From the NCBI RefSeq assembly GCF_027744825.2, contig NC_071339.1:27575501-27639500 (forward strand): DNA of 64,000 nt. The letters are read 5' to 3'. The position numbers and the translations under genes are program-made. Of this stretch, positions 1-14,300 are shown in pieces. Within the stretch, counting starts at the first letter, position 1. Every line of letters begins with the position of its first letter. The notes under the pieces are model-generated. The model made no database searches. It was given only the letters and a program-made list of their open reading frames with translations, and was not told where the DNA came from. Source of the DNA: Synchiropus splendidus (Eukaryota; Chordata; Actinopteri; Syngnathiformes; Callionymidae).

Positions 1-325
1 AAAGTGTTGATAACTTTGGAAAAACACTTCAGACAGCTTAGATTTGATGTGCAACTACTAGAAAGACCATTTCTGCTATAGTGGGAGGTTAAAATTTCAT
101 GTTCAGAAGCTTCCCTGCAAAGTTATGGCACAATGCAGAAAACGCATTTTGAGACTGAGATAAGGTCGATTCCGGAACGCCATACATAAAAGTGTTGATA
201 ACTTTGGAAAAACACTTCAGACAGCTTAGATTTGATGTGCAACTACTAGAAAGACCATTTCTGCTATAGTGGGAGGTTAAAATTTCATGTTCTGAAGCTT
301 CCATGCAAAGTTATGGCACAGTGCA

Positions 326-339
326 GAAAACGCGTTTTC
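326..339. repeat. Example of the 14-bp perfect dyad found in most monomers
   Basis: GAAAACGCGTTTTC equals its own reverse complement and contains an MluI-type ACGCGT core with two CpGs. The same dyad recurs about every 188 bp, with two shorter dyads (GAAGCTTC about 45 bp before it and TTCCGGAA about 20 bp after it). In the later subfamily the outer G/C pair is lost, leaving AAAACGCGTTTT. Confidence 0.9.
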
Positions 340-739
340 AGCCTGAGATAAGGTGGGTTCCGGAACGCCAAACATAAAAATGTTCATAACTTTAGAAAAA
401 CTCTTCAGACAGCTTAGATTTGATGTGCAACTACTAGAAAGACCCTTTCTGCTACAGTGGGAGGTTAACGTTTCATGTTCTGAAGCTTCCCTGCAAAGTT
501 ATGGCACTATGCAGAAAACGCGTTTTCAGCCAGAGATAAGGTGGGTTCCGGAACGCCAAACATAAAATTCTTGACAACTTTGGAATAACACTTCAGACAG
601 CTTAGATTTGATGTGTAACTACTAGAAAGACCCTTTCTGCTGTAGTGGGAGGTGAAACTTTCATGTTCTGAAGCTTTCCTTAAATGTTATGGCACAATGC
701 AGAAAACGCGTTTTCAGCCTGACATAAGGTGGGTTCCGG

Positions 740-3700
740 AACGCCAAACACAAAAATGTTTATGTCTTTGGAAAAACACTTCTGACAGCTTAGATTTGAT
801 GTGCAACTACTAGAAAGACCGTTTGTGCTACAGTGGCAGGTTAAAATTTCATGTTCTGAAGCTTCCCTGCAAAGTTATGGCACAATGCAGAAAATGCGTT
901 TTCAGCCTGAGATAAGGAGGGTTCCGGAACGCCAAACATAAAAATGTTGATAACTTTGGAAAAACACTTCAGACAGGTGAGATTTGATGTGCAACTACTA
1001 GAAAGACCCTTTCTGTGACAGTGGGAGGTTAAAATTTCATGTTCTGAAGCTTCCCTGCAAAGTTATGGCACTATGCAGAAAACGCGTTTTCAGCCTGAGA
1101 TAAGGTGGGTTCCGGAACGCCAAACATAAAATTCTTGATAACTTTGGAAAAAACATTTCAGACAGCTTAGATATGATGTGCAACTACTAGAAAAAGCCTT
1201 TCTGCTATAGTGGGAGGTGAAACTTTCATGTTCTGAAGCTTTCCTTCAAAGTTATGGCACAATGCAGAAAACGCGTTTTCAGCCTGAGATAAGGTGGGTT
1301 CCGGAACGCCAAACATAAAAATGTTCATACCTTTGGAAAAACACTTCAGGCAGCTTAGATTTGATGTGCAACTACTAGAAAGACCCTTTCTGCTACAGTG
1401 GGAGGTTAAAATTTCATGTTCTGAAGCTTCGCTGCAAAGTTATGGCACAATGCAGAAAACGCGTTTTCAGCCTGATATAAGGTGGGTTCCGGAACGCCAA
1501 ACACAAAAATGTTTATAACTTTGGAAAAACACTTCAGACAGCTTCGATTTGATGTGCAACTACTAGAAAGACCGTTTCTGCTATAGTGGGAGGTCAAAAT
1601 TTCATGTTCTGAAGCTTCCCTGCAAAGTTATGGGACAATGCAGAAAATGCATTTTCATCCTGAGATTAGGTCGATTCCGGAACGCCAAACATAAAACTGT
1701 TGATAACTTTGGAAAAACACTTCAGACAGCTTCGATTTGATGTGCAACTACTAGAAAGACCCTTTCTGCTATAGTGGGAGGTGAAAATTTCATGTTCTGA
1801 AGCTTCCTTGCAAAGTTATGGCACAATGCAGAAAATGCGTTTTCAGCCTGAGATAAGGTTGATTCCGGAACGCCAAACATAAAAATGTTGATAACTTTGG
1901 AAAAACACTTCAGACAGCTTAGATTTGATGTGTAACTACTAGAAAGACAATTTCTGCTATAGTGGTAGGTGAAACTTTCATGTTCTGAAGCTTTCCTTCA
2001 AAGTTATGGCACAATGCAGAAAACGCGTTTTCAGCCTGAGATAAGGTCGATTCCAGAACGCCAAACATAAAAATGTTGATAACTTTCGAAAAACACTTCA
2101 GACAGCTTAGATTTGATGTGCAACTACTACAAAGACCCAGTCTGTTATAGTGGGAGTTGAAAATTTCGTGTTCTGAAGCTTCCCTGCAAAGTTAAGGAAC
2201 AATGCAGAAAACGCGTTTTCAGCCTGACATAAGGTGGGTTCCGGAACGCCAAACATAAAATTGTTGATAACTTTGGAAAAAACATTTCAGACAGCTTAGA
2301 TTTGATGTGTAACTACTAGAAAGACCCTTTCTGCTATAGTGGGAGGTGAAAATTTCATGTTCTGAAGCTTCCCTGCAAAGTTATGGCACAATGCAGAAAA
2401 CGCGTTTTCAGCCTGAGATAAGGTCGTTTCCGAAACGCCAACCTAAAAAATGTTGATAGCTTTCGAAAAACACTTCAGACAACTTAGATTTGATGTACAA
2501 CTACTAGAAAGACCCTGTCTGTTATAGTGGGAGTTGAAAATTTCATGTTCTGAAGCTTCCCTGCAAAGTTAAGGAACAATGCAGAAAACGCGTTTTCAGC
2601 CTGACATAAGGTGGGTTCCGGAACGCCAAAGACAAAAATGTTTATAACTTTGGAAAAACACTTCTGACAGCTTAGATTTGATGTGCAACTACTAGAAAGA
2701 CCGTTTCTGCTGTAGTGGGAGGTGAAACTTTCATGTTCTGAAGCTTTCCTTAAATGTTATGGCACAATGCAGAAAACGCGTTTTCAGCCGGAGATAAGGT
2801 CGTTTCCGAAACGCCAACCTATAAAATGTTGATAGCTTTCGAAAAACACTTCAGACAACTTAGATTTGACGTGCAACTACTAGAAAGACCCTGTCTGTTA
2901 TAGTGGGAGTTGAAAATTTCGTGTTCTGAAGCTTCCCTGCAAAGTTAAGGAACAATGCAGAAAACACGTTTTCAGCCTGACATAAGGTGGGTTCCGGAAC
3001 GCCAAACACAAAAATGTTTATATCTTTGGAAAAACACTTCTGACAGCTTAGATTTGATGTGCAACTACTAGAAAGACCGTTTCTGCTACAGTGGCAGGTT
3101 AAAATTTCATGTTCTGAAGCTTCCCTGCAAAGTTATGGCACAATGCAGAAAATGCGTTTTCAGCCTGAGATAAGGAGGGTTCCGGAACGCCAAACATAAA
3201 AATGTTGATAACTTTGGAAAAACACTTCAGACAGGTGAGATTTGATGTGCAACTACTAGAAAGACCCTTTCTGTGACAGTGGGAGGTTAAAATTTCATGT
3301 TCTGAAGCTTCCCTGCAAAGTTATGGCACTATGCAGAAAACGCGTTTTCAGCCTGAGATAAGGTGGGTTCCGGAACGCCAAACATAAAATTCTTGATAAC
3401 TTTGGAAAAAACATTTCAGACAGCTTAGATATGATGTGCAACTACTAGAAAAAGCCTTTCTGCTATAGTGGGAGGTGAAACTTTAATGTTCTGAAGCTTT
3501 CCTTCAAAGTTATGGCACAATGCAGAAAACGCGTTTTCAGCCTGAGATAAGGTGGGTTCCGGAACGCCAAACATAAAAATGTTCATACCTTTGGAAAAAC
3601 ACTTCAGGCAGCTTAGATTTGATGTGCAACTACTAGAAAGACCCTTTCTGCTACAGTGGGAGGTTAAAATTTCATGTTCTGAAGCTTCCCTGCAAAGTTA

Positions 3701-6700
3701 TGGCACAATGCAGAAAACGCGTTTTCAACCTGACATAAGGTGGGTTCCGGAACGCCAAACATAAAATTGTTGATAACTTTGGAAAAAACATTTCAGACAG
3801 CTTAGATTTGATGTGTAACTACTAGAAAGACCCTTTCTGCTATAGTGGGAGGTGAAAATTTCATGTTCTGAAGCTTCCCTGCAAAGTTATGGGACAATGC
3901 AGAAAATGCATTTTCATCCTGAGATTAGGTCGATTCCGGAACGCCAAACATAAAACTGTTGATAACTTTGGAAAAACACTTCAGACAGCTTGGATTTGAT
4001 GTGCAACTACTAGAAAGACCCTTTCTGCTATAGTGGGAGGTGAAAATTTCATGTTCTGAAGCTTCCTTGCAAAGTTATGGCACAATGCAGAAAATGCGTT
4101 TTCAGCCTGAGATAAGGTTGATTCCGGAACGCCAAACATAAAAATGTTGATAACTTTGGAAAAACACTTCAGACAGCTTAGATTTGATGTGTAACTACTA
4201 GAAAGACAATTTCTGCTATAGTGGTAGGTGAAACTTTCATGTTCTGAAGCTTTCCTTCAAAGTTATGGCACAATGCAGAAAACGCGTTTTCAGCCTGAGA
4301 TAAGGTCGATTCCAGAAGGCCAAACATAAAAATGTTGATAACTTTCGAAAAACACTTCAGACAGCTTAGATTTGATGTGCAACTACTACAAAGACCCAGT
4401 CTGTTATAGTGGGAGTTGAAAATTTCGTGTTCTGAAGCTTCCCTGCAAAGTTAAGGAACAATGCAGAAAACGCGTTTTCAGCCTGACATAAGGTGGGTTC
4501 CGGAACGCCAAACATAAAATTGTTGATAACTTTGGAAAAAACATTTCAGACAGCTTAGATTTGATGTGTAACTACTAGAAAGACCCTTTCTGCTATAGTG
4601 GGAGGTGAAAATTTCATGTTCTGAAGCTTCCCTGCAAAGTTATGGCACAATGCAGAAAACGCGTTTTCAGCCTGAGATAAGGTCGTTTCCGAAACGCCAA
4701 CCTAAAAAATGTTGATAGCTTTCGAAAAACACTTCAGACAACTTAGATTTGATGTACAACTACTAGAAAGACCCTGTCTGTTATAGTGGGAGTTGAAAAT
4801 TTCATGTTCTGAAGCTTCCCTGCAAAGTTAAGGAACAATGCAGAAAACGCGTTTTCAGCCTGACATAAGGTGGGTTCCGGAACGCCAAAGACAAAAATGT
4901 TTATAACTTTGGAAAAACACTTCTGACAGCTTAGATTTGATGTGCAACTACTAGAAAGACCGTTTCTGCTGTAGTGGGAGGTGAAACTTTCATGTTCTGA
5001 AGCTTTCCTTAAATGTTATGGCACAATGCAGAAAACGCGTTTTCAGCCGGAGATAAGGTCGTTTCCGAAACGCCAACCTATAAAATGTTGATAGCTTTCG
5101 AAAAACACTTCAGACAACTTAGATTTGACGTGCAACTACTAGAAAGACCCTGTCTGTTATAGTGGGAGTTGAAAATTTCGTGTTCTGAAGCTTCCCTGCA
5201 AAGTTAAGGAACAATGCAGAAAACACGTTTTCAGCCTGACATAAGGTGGGTTCCGGAACGCCAAACACAAAAATGTTTATATCTTTGGAAAAACACTTCT
5301 GACAGCTTAGATTTGATGTGCAACTACTAGAAAGACCGTTTCTGCTACAGTGGCAGGTTAAAATTTCATGTTCTGAAGCTTCCCTGCAAAGTTATGGCAC
5401 AATGCAGAAAATGCGTTTTCAGCCTGAGATAAGGAGGGTTCCGGAACGCCAAACATAAAAATGTTGATAACTTTGGAAAAACACTTCAGACAGGTGAGAT
5501 TTGATGTGCAACTACTAGAAAGACCCTTTCTGTGACAGTGGGAGGTTAAAATTTCATGTTCTGAAGCTTCCCTGCAAAGTTATGGCACTATGCAGAAAAC
5601 GCGTTTTCAGCCTGAGATAAGGTGGGTTCCGGAACGCCAAACATAAAATTCTTGATAACTTTGGAAAAAACATTTCAGACAGCTTAGATATGATGTGCAA
5701 CTACTAGAAAAAGCCTTTCTGCTATAGTGGGAGGTGAAACTTTAATGTTCTGAAGCTTTCCTTCAAAGTTATGGCACAATGCAGAAAACGCGTTTTCAGC
5801 CTGAGATAAGGTGGGTTCCGGAACGCCAAACATAAAAATGTTCATACCTTTGGAAAAACACTTCAGGCAGCTTAGATTTGATGTGCAACTACTAGAAAGA
5901 CCCTTTCTGCTACAGTGGGAGGTTAAAATTTCATGTTCTGAAGCTTCCCTGCAAAGTTATGGCACAATGCAGAAAACGCGTTTTCAACCTGACATAAGGT
6001 GGGTTCCGGAACGCCAAACATAAAATTGTTGATAACTTTGGAAAAAACATTTCAGACAGCTTAGATTTGATGTGTAACTACTAGAAAGACCCTTTCTGCT
6101 ATAGTGGGAGGTGAAAATTTCATGTTCTGAAGCTTCCCTGCAAAGTTATGGGACAATGCAGAAAATGCATTTTCATCCTGAGATTAGGTCGATTCCGGAA
6201 CGCCAAACATAAAACTGTTGATAACTTTGGAAAAACACTTCAGACAGCTTGGATTTGATGTGCAACTACTAGAAAGACCCTTTCTGCTATAGTGGGAGGT
6301 GAAAATTTCATGTTCTGAAGCTTCCTTGCAAAGTTATGGCACAATGCAGAAAATGCGTTTTCAGCCTGAGATAAGGTTGATTCCGGAACGCCAAACATAA
6401 AAATGTTGATAACTTTGGAAAAACACTTCAGACAGCTTAGATTTGATGTGTAACTACTAGAAAGACAATTTCTGCTATAGTGGTAGGTGAAACTTTCATG
6501 TTCTGAAGCTTTCCTTCAAAGTTATGGCACAATGCAGAAAACGCGTTTTCAGCCTGAGATAAGGTCGATTCCAGAAGGCCAAACATAAAAATGTTGATAA
6601 CTTTCGAAAAACACTTCAGACAGCTTAGATTTGATGTGCAACTACTACAAAGACCCAGTCTGTTATAGTGGGAGTTGAAAATTTCGTGTTCTGAAGCTTC

Positions 6701-9700
6701 CCTGCAAAGTTAAGGAACAATGCAGAAAACGCGTTTTCAGCCTGACATAAGGTGGGTTCCGGAACGCCAAACATAAAATTGTTGATAACTTTGGAAAAAA
6801 CATTTCAGACAGCTTAGATTTGATGTGTAACTACTAGAAAGACCCTTTCTGCTATAGTGGGAGGTGAAAATTTCATGTTCTGAAGCTTCCCTGCAAAGTT
6901 ATGGCACAATGCAGAAAACGCGTTTTCAGCCTGAGATAAGGTCGTTTCCGAAACGCCAACCTAAAAAATGTTGATAGCTTTCGAAAAACACTTCAGACAA
7001 CTTAGATTTGATGTACAACTACTAGAAAGACCCTGTCTGTTATAGTGGGAGTTGAAAATTTCATGTTCTGAAGCTTCCCTGCAAAGTTAAGGAACAATGC
7101 AGAAAACGCGTTTTCAGCCTGACATAAGGTGGGTTCCGGAACGCCAAAGACAAAAATGTTTATAACTTTGGAAAAACACTTCTGACAGCTTAGATTTGAT
7201 GTGCAACTACTAGAAAGACCGTTTCTGCTGTAGTGGGAGGTGAAACTTTCATGTTCTGAAGCTTTCCTTAAATGTTATGGCACAATGCAGAAAACGCGTT
7301 TTCAGCCGGAGATAAGGTCGTTTCCGAAACGCCAACCTATAAAATGTTGATAGCTTTCGAAAAACACTTCAGACAACTTAGATTTGACGTGCAACTACTA
7401 GAAAGACCCTGTCTGTTATAGTGGGAGTTGAAAATTTCGTGTTCTGAAGCTTCCCTGCAAAGTTAAGGAACAATGCAGAAAACACGTTTTCAGCCTGACA
7501 TAAGGTGGGTTCCGGAACGCCAAACACAAAAATGTTTATATCTTTGGAAAAACACTTCTGACAGCTTAGATTTGATGTGCAACTACTAGAAAGACCGTTT
7601 CTGCTACAGTGGCAGGTTAAAATTTCATGTTCTGAAGCTTCCCTGCAAAGTTATGGCACAATGCAGAAAATGCGTTTTCAGCCTGAGATAAGGAGGGTTC
7701 CGGAACGCCAAACATAAAAATGTTGATAACTTTGGAAAAACACTTCAGACAGGTGAGATTTGATGTGCAACTACTAGAAAGACCCTTTCTGTGACAGTGG
7801 GAGGTTAAAATTTCATGTTCTGAAGCTTCCCTGCAAAGTTATGGCACTATGCAGAAAACGCGTTTTCAGCCTGAGATAAGGTGGGTTCCGGAACGCCAAA
7901 CATAAAATTCTTGATAACTTTGGAAAAAACATTTCAGACAGCTTAGATATGATGTGCAACTACTAGAAAAAGCCTTTCTGCTATAGTGGGAGGTGAAACT
8001 TTAATGTTCTGAAGCTTTCCTTCAAAGTTATGGCACAATGCAGAAAACGCGTTTTCAGCCTGAGATAAGGTGGGTTCCGGAACGCCAAACATAAAAATGT
8101 TCATACCTTTGGAAAAACACTTCAGGCAGCTTAGATTTGATGTGCAACTACTAGAAAGACCCTTTCTGCTACAGTGGGAGGTTAAAATTTCATGTTCTGA
8201 AGCTTCCCTGCAAAGTTATGGCACAATGCAGAAAACGCGTTTTCAACCTGACATAAGGTGGGTTCCGGAACGCCAAACATAAAATTGTTGATAACTTTGG
8301 AAAAAACATTTCAGACAGCTTAGATTTGATGTGTAACTACTAGAAAGACCCTTTCTGCTATAGTGGGAGGTGAAAATTTCATGTTCTGAAGCTTCCCTGC
8401 AAAGTTATGGGACAATGCAGAAAATGCATTTTCATCCTGAGATTAGGTCGATTCCGGAACGCCAAACATAAAACTGTTGATAACTTTGGAAAAACACTTC
8501 AGACAGCTTGGATTTGATGTGCAACTACTAGAAAGACCCTTTCTGCTATAGTGGGAGGTGAAAATTTCATGTTCTGAAGCTTCCTTGCAAAGTTATGGCA
8601 CAATGCAGAAAATGCGTTTTCAGCCTGAGATAAGGTTGATTCCGGAACGCCAAACATAAAAATGTTGATAACTTTGGAAAAACACTTCAGACAGCTTAGA
8701 TTTGATGTGTAACTACTAGAAAGACAATTTCTGCTATAGTGGTAGGTGAAACTTTCATGTTCTGAAGCTTTCCTTCAAAGTTATGGCACAATGCAGAAAA
8801 CGCGTTTTCAGCCTGAGATAAGGTCGATTCCAGAAGGCCAAACATAAAAATGTTGATAACTTTCGAAAAACACTTCAGACAGCTTAGATTTGATGTGCAA
8901 CTACTACAAAGACCCAGTCTGTTATAGTGGGAGTTGAAAATTTCGTGTTCTGAAGCTTCCCTGCAAAGTTAAGGAACAATGCAGAAAACGCGTTTTCAGC
9001 CTGACATAAGGTGGGTTCCGGAACGCCAAACATAAAATTGTTGATAACTTTGGAAAAAACATTTCAGACAGCTTAGATTTGATGTGTAACTACTAGAAAG
9101 ACCCTTTCTGCTATAGTGGGAGGTGAAAATTTCATGTTCTGAAGCTTCCCTGCAAAGTTATGGCACAATGCAGAAAACGCGTTTTCAGCCTGAGATAAGG
9201 TCGTTTCCGAAACGCCAACCTAAAATATGTTGATAGCTTTCGAAAAACACTTCAGACAACTTAGATTTGATGTGCAACTACTAGAAAGACCCTGTCTGTT
9301 ATAGTGGGAGTTGAAAATTTCATGTTCTGAAGCTTCCCTGCAAAGTTAAGGAACAATGCAGAAAACGCGTTTTCAGCCTGACATAAGGTGGGTTCCGGAA
9401 CGCCAAAGACAAAAATGTTTATAACTTTGGAAAAACACTTCTGACAGCTTAGATTTGATGTGCAACTACTAGAAAGACCGTTTCTGCTGTAGTGGGAGGT
9501 GAAACTTTCATGTTCTGAAGCTTTCCTTAAATGTTATGGCACAATGCAGAAAACGCGTTTTCAGCCGGAGATAAGGTCGTTTCCGAAACGCCAACCTATA
9601 AAATGTTGATAGCTTTCGAAAAACACTTCAGACAACTTAGATTTGACGTGCAACTACTAGAAAGACCCTGTCTGTTATAGTGGGAGTTGAAAATTTCGTG

Positions 9701-10430
9701 TTCTGAAGCTTCCCTGCAAAGTTAAGGAACAATGCAGAAAACGCGTTTTCAGCCTGACATAAGGTGGGTTCCGGAACGCCAAACACAAAAATGTTTATAT
9801 CTTTGGAAAAACACTTCTGACAGCTTAGATTTGATGTGCAACTACTAGAAAGACCGTTTCTGCTACAGTGGCAGGTTAAAATTTCATGTTCTGAAGCTTC
9901 CCTGCAAAGTTATGGCACAATGCAGAAAATGCGTTTTCAGCCTGAGATAAGGAGGGTTCCGGAACGCCAAACATAAAAATGTTGATAACTTTGGAAAAAC
10001 ACTTCAGACAGGTGAGATTTGATGTGCAACTACTAGAAAGACCCTTTCTGTGACAGTGGGAGGTTAAAATTTCATGTTCTGAAGCTTCCCTGCAAAGTTA
10101 TGGCACTATGCAGAAAACGCGTTTTCAGCCTGAGATAAGGTGGGTTCCGGAACGCCAAACATAAAATTCTTGATAACTTTGGAAAAAACATTTCAGACAG
10201 CTTAGATATGATGTGCAACTACTAGAAAAAGCCTTTCTGCTATAGTGGGAGGTGAAACTTTAATGTTCTGAAGCTTTCCTTCAAAGTTATGGCACAATGC
10301 AGAAAACGCGTTTTCAGCCTGAGATAAGGTGGGTTCCGGAACGCCAAACATAAAAATGTTCATACCTTTGGAAAAACACTTCAGGCAGCTTAGATTTGAT
10401 GTGCAACTACTAGAAAGACCCTTTCTGCTA
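740..10430 (+). repeat. 12-monomer higher-order repeat, 2259 bp, about 4.3 copies
   Basis: The same variant monomers recur every 2258-2259 bp. For example, the monomer with TGTTCATACC is at about 1321, 3579, 5838, 8097 and 10356. This equals 12 monomers of 188 bp. Copies 2 to 4 look almost identical over kilobases, differing only at scattered bases. The left border is near 740, because the preceding monomer does not match the one 2259 bp downstream. The right border is near 10430, where CTACAGTGGGAGGTTAAAA is replaced by CTATAGTGGGAGGTGAAAA. Near-identity implies recent amplification by unequal exchange or by assembly of long reads across a live array. Confidence 0.9.
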
Positions 10431-13400
10431 TAGTGGGAGGTGAAAATTTCATGTTCTGAAGCTTCCCTGCAAAGTTATGGCACAATGCAGAAAACGCGTT
10501 TTCAGCCTGAGATAAAGTGGATTCTGGAACGCCAAACATAAAAATGTTGATAACTTTGGAAAACCACTTCAGACAGCTTAGATTTGATGTGCAACAACTA
10601 GAAAGACCCTTTCTGCTGAAGGGGGAGGTTAAAATTTCATGTTCTGAAGCTTCGCTGCAAAGTTATGGCACAATGCAGAAAACGCGTTTTCAGCCCGAGA
10701 TAAGGTCGTTTCCGAAACGCCAACCTATAAAATGTTGATAGCTTTCGAAAAACACTTCAGACAACTTAGATTTGATGTGCAACTACTAGAAAGACCCAGT
10801 CTGTTATAGTGGGAGTTGAAAATTTCGTGTTCTGAAGCTTCCCTGCAAAGTTAAGGAACAATGCAGAAAACGCGTTTTCAGCCTGACATAAGGTGGGTTC
10901 CGGAACGCCAAACACAAAAATGTTTATAACTTTGGAAAAACAATTCTGACAGCTTAGATTTGATGTGCAACTCCTAGAAAGACCGTTTCTGCTACAGTGG
11001 GAGGTTAAAATTTCATGTTCTGAAGCTTCCCTGCAAAGTTATGGCACAATGCAGAAAATGCGTTTTCAGCCTGAGATAAGGAGGGTTCCAGAACGCCAAA
11101 CATAAAAATGTTGACAACTTTGGAAAAACACTTCAGACAGGTGAGATTTTATGTGCAACTACTAGAAAGACCCTTTCTGTTACAGTGGGAGGTTAAAATT
11201 TCATTTTCTGAAGCTTCCCTGCAAAGTTATGGCACAGTGCAGAAAACGCGTTTTCAGCCTGAGATAAGGTGGGTTCCGGAACGCCAAACATAAAAATGTT
11301 GATAACTTTGGAAAAACACTTCAGACAGCTTACATTTGATGTGCAACTACTAGAAAGACAATTTCTGCTAAAGTTGTAGGTGAAACTTTCATGTTCTGAA
11401 GCTTTCCTTCAAAGTTATGGCACAATGCAGAAAACGCGTTTTCAGCCTGAGATAAGGTGGGTTCCGGAACGCCAAACTCAAAAATGTTTATAACTTTGGA
11501 AAAACACTTCAGACAGCTTAGATTTGATGTGCAACTACTAGAAAGACCGTTTCTGCTATAGTGGGAGGTCAAAATTTCATGTTCTGAAGCTTCCCTGCAA
11601 AATTATGGGACAATGCAGAAAATGCATTTTCATCCTGAGATTACGTCGATTCCGGAACGCCAAACATAAAACTGTTGATAACTTTGGAAAAACACTTCAG
11701 ACAGCTTAGATATGATGTGCAACTACTAGAAAGACCCTTTCTGCTACAGTGGGAGGTTAAAATTTCATGTTCTGAAGCTTCCCTGCATTTTCAGCCCGAG
11801 ATAAGGTCGTTTCTGGAACGCCAACCTAAAAAATGTTGATAGCTTTCGAAAAACACTTCAGACAACTTAGATTTGATGTGCAACTACTAGAAAGACTCTT
11901 TCTGCTACAGTGGGAGTTTAAAATTTCATGTTCTGAAGCTTCCCTGCAAAGTTATGGCACAATGCAGAAAACGCGTTTCCAGCCTGAGATAAGGTGGGTT
12001 CCGGAATGCCAAACATAAAAATGTTGATAACTTTGGAAAAAACATTTCAGACAGCTTAGATTTGAAGTGCAACTACTAGAAAAACCCTTTCTGCTATAGT
12101 GGGAGGTGAAAATTTAATGTTCTGAAGCTTCCCTGCAAAGTTAAGGATCAATGCAGAAAACGCGTTTTCAGCCTGAGGTAAGGTGGGTTCCGGAAGGCCA
12201 AACATAAAAATGTTGATGACATTGGAAAAACACTTCAGACAGCTAAGATTTGATGAGCAACTACTAGAAAGACCCTTTCTGGTATAGAGGGAGGTGAAAA
12301 TTTCATGTTCGGAAACTTGCCTGAGAAGTTATGGCACAATGCAGAAAACGCGTTTTCAGCCTGAGATAAGGTGGGTTCCAGAACGCCAAACATAAAAATG
12401 TTGCTAACTTTGGAAAAAACATTTCAAACAGCTTAGATTTGATCTGCAACTACTAGAAAGGCCCTTTCTGCTATAGAGGGAGGTGAAAATTTCATGTTCG
12501 GAAACTTCCCTGAGAAGTTATGGCACAATGCAGAAAACGCGTTTTCAGCGTGAGATAAGGTGGGTTTCGGAACGCCAAACATAAAAATGTTGCTAACTTT
12601 CGAAAAACACTTCAGACAGATTATATTTGATGTGCAACTACTAGAAAAACCCTTTCTGCTATAGTGGGAGGTGAAAGCTTCCCTGCAAAGTTATGGCACA
12701 AAGCGTGAAAAGCGTTTTCAGCCTGAGAAAAGGTAGATTCCGGAACGCCAAACATAAAAATGTTGATAGCTTTCGAAAAACACTTCAGACAACTTAGATT
12801 TGATGTGCAACTACTAGAAAGACACTTTCTGCAATAGTGGGAGGTTAAAATTTCATGTTCTGAAGCTTCCCTGCAAAGTTATGGTACAATGCAGAAAACG
12901 CGTATTCAGCCTGAGATAAGGTCGATTCTGGAACGCCAAACATAAAAATGTTGATTACTTTGGAAAAACACTTCAGACAGCTTAGATTTGATGTGCAACT
13001 ACTAGAAAGACCCTTTCTGCTATAGTGGGAGGTGAACATTTCATGTTCTGAAGTTTCCCTGGAAAGTTATGGGACAATGCAGAAAACGCATTTTCATGCT
13101 GAGATTAGGTCGATTCCGGAACACCAAACATAAAAATGTTGATAACTTTGGAAAAACACTTCAGACAGCTTAGATTTGATGTGCAACTACTAGAAAGATA
13201 CTTTCTGCAATAGTGGGAGGTTCAAATTTCATGTTCTGAAGCTTCCCTGCAAAGTTATGGCACAATGCAGAAAACGCGTTGTCAGCCTGAGATAAGGTGG
13301 GTTTCGGAACGCCAAACATAAAAATGTTGCTAACTTTCGAAAAACAGTTCAGACAGATTATATTTGATGTGCAACTACTAGAAAAACCCTTTCTGCTATA

Positions 13401-14300
13401 GTGGGAGGTGAAAGCTTCCCTGCAAAGTTATGGCACAATGCAGAAAACGCGTTTTCAGCCTGAGAAAAGGTGGGGTCCGGAACGCCAAACATAAAAATGT
13501 TGATAACTTTGGAAAAACACTGCAGACAGCTTATATTTGACGTGCAACTACTACAAAACACCCTTTCTGCTATAGTGGGAGGTGAAACTTTCATTTTCTG
13601 AAGCTTTCCTTCAAAGTTATGGCACAATGCAGAAAACGCGTTTTCAGCCTGAGATAAGGTGGGTTCCGGAACGCCAAACGTAAAAATGTTGATAACTTTC
13701 GAAAAACACTTCAGACAGCTTAGATTTGATGTGCAACTACTACAAAGGCCCTGTCTGTTATAGTTGGAGTTGAAAATTTCACGTTCTGAAGCTTCCCTGC
13801 AAAGTTAAGGAACAATGCAGAAAACGCGTTTTCAGCTGGAGATAAGGTGGGTTCCGGAACGCCAAACATAAAAATGTTGATAACTTTGGAAAAAACATTT
13901 CAGACAGCTTAGATTTGATGTGCAACTACAAGAAAGACCCTTTATGCTATTGTGGGAGGTTAAAATTTCATGTTCTGAAGATTCCCAGCAAAGTTATGGC
14001 ACAAAGCAGAAAACGCGTTTTCAGCAAGAGAAAAGGTGGGTTCCGGAACGCCAAACATAAAAATGTTGATAACTTTGGAAAAACACTTCAGACAGCTTAG
14101 ATTTGATGTGCAACTACTAGAAAGACCCTTTCTGCAATAGTGCGAAGTGAAAAATTCATGTTCTGAAGCTTCCCAGCAAAGTTATGGCACATTGCAGAAA
14201 ACGCGTTTTCAGGCTGAGATAAGGTGGGTTCCGGAATGCCAAACGTAAAAATGTTGATAACTTTGGAAAAACACTTCAGATAGCTTAGATTTGATGTGCA
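10431..14300 (+). repeat. Diverged satellite monomers between higher-order blocks
   Basis: About 20 monomers with no clear multi-monomer periodicity. Several are shortened. Near 12670 and 13412 the sequence jumps from GGTGAAA straight to GCTTCCC, losing the ATTTCATGTTCTGAA stretch. Near 11788 the CTGCA of one monomer is joined to TTTTCAGCCC, losing about 25 bases. No gene is visible. Confidence 0.85.
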
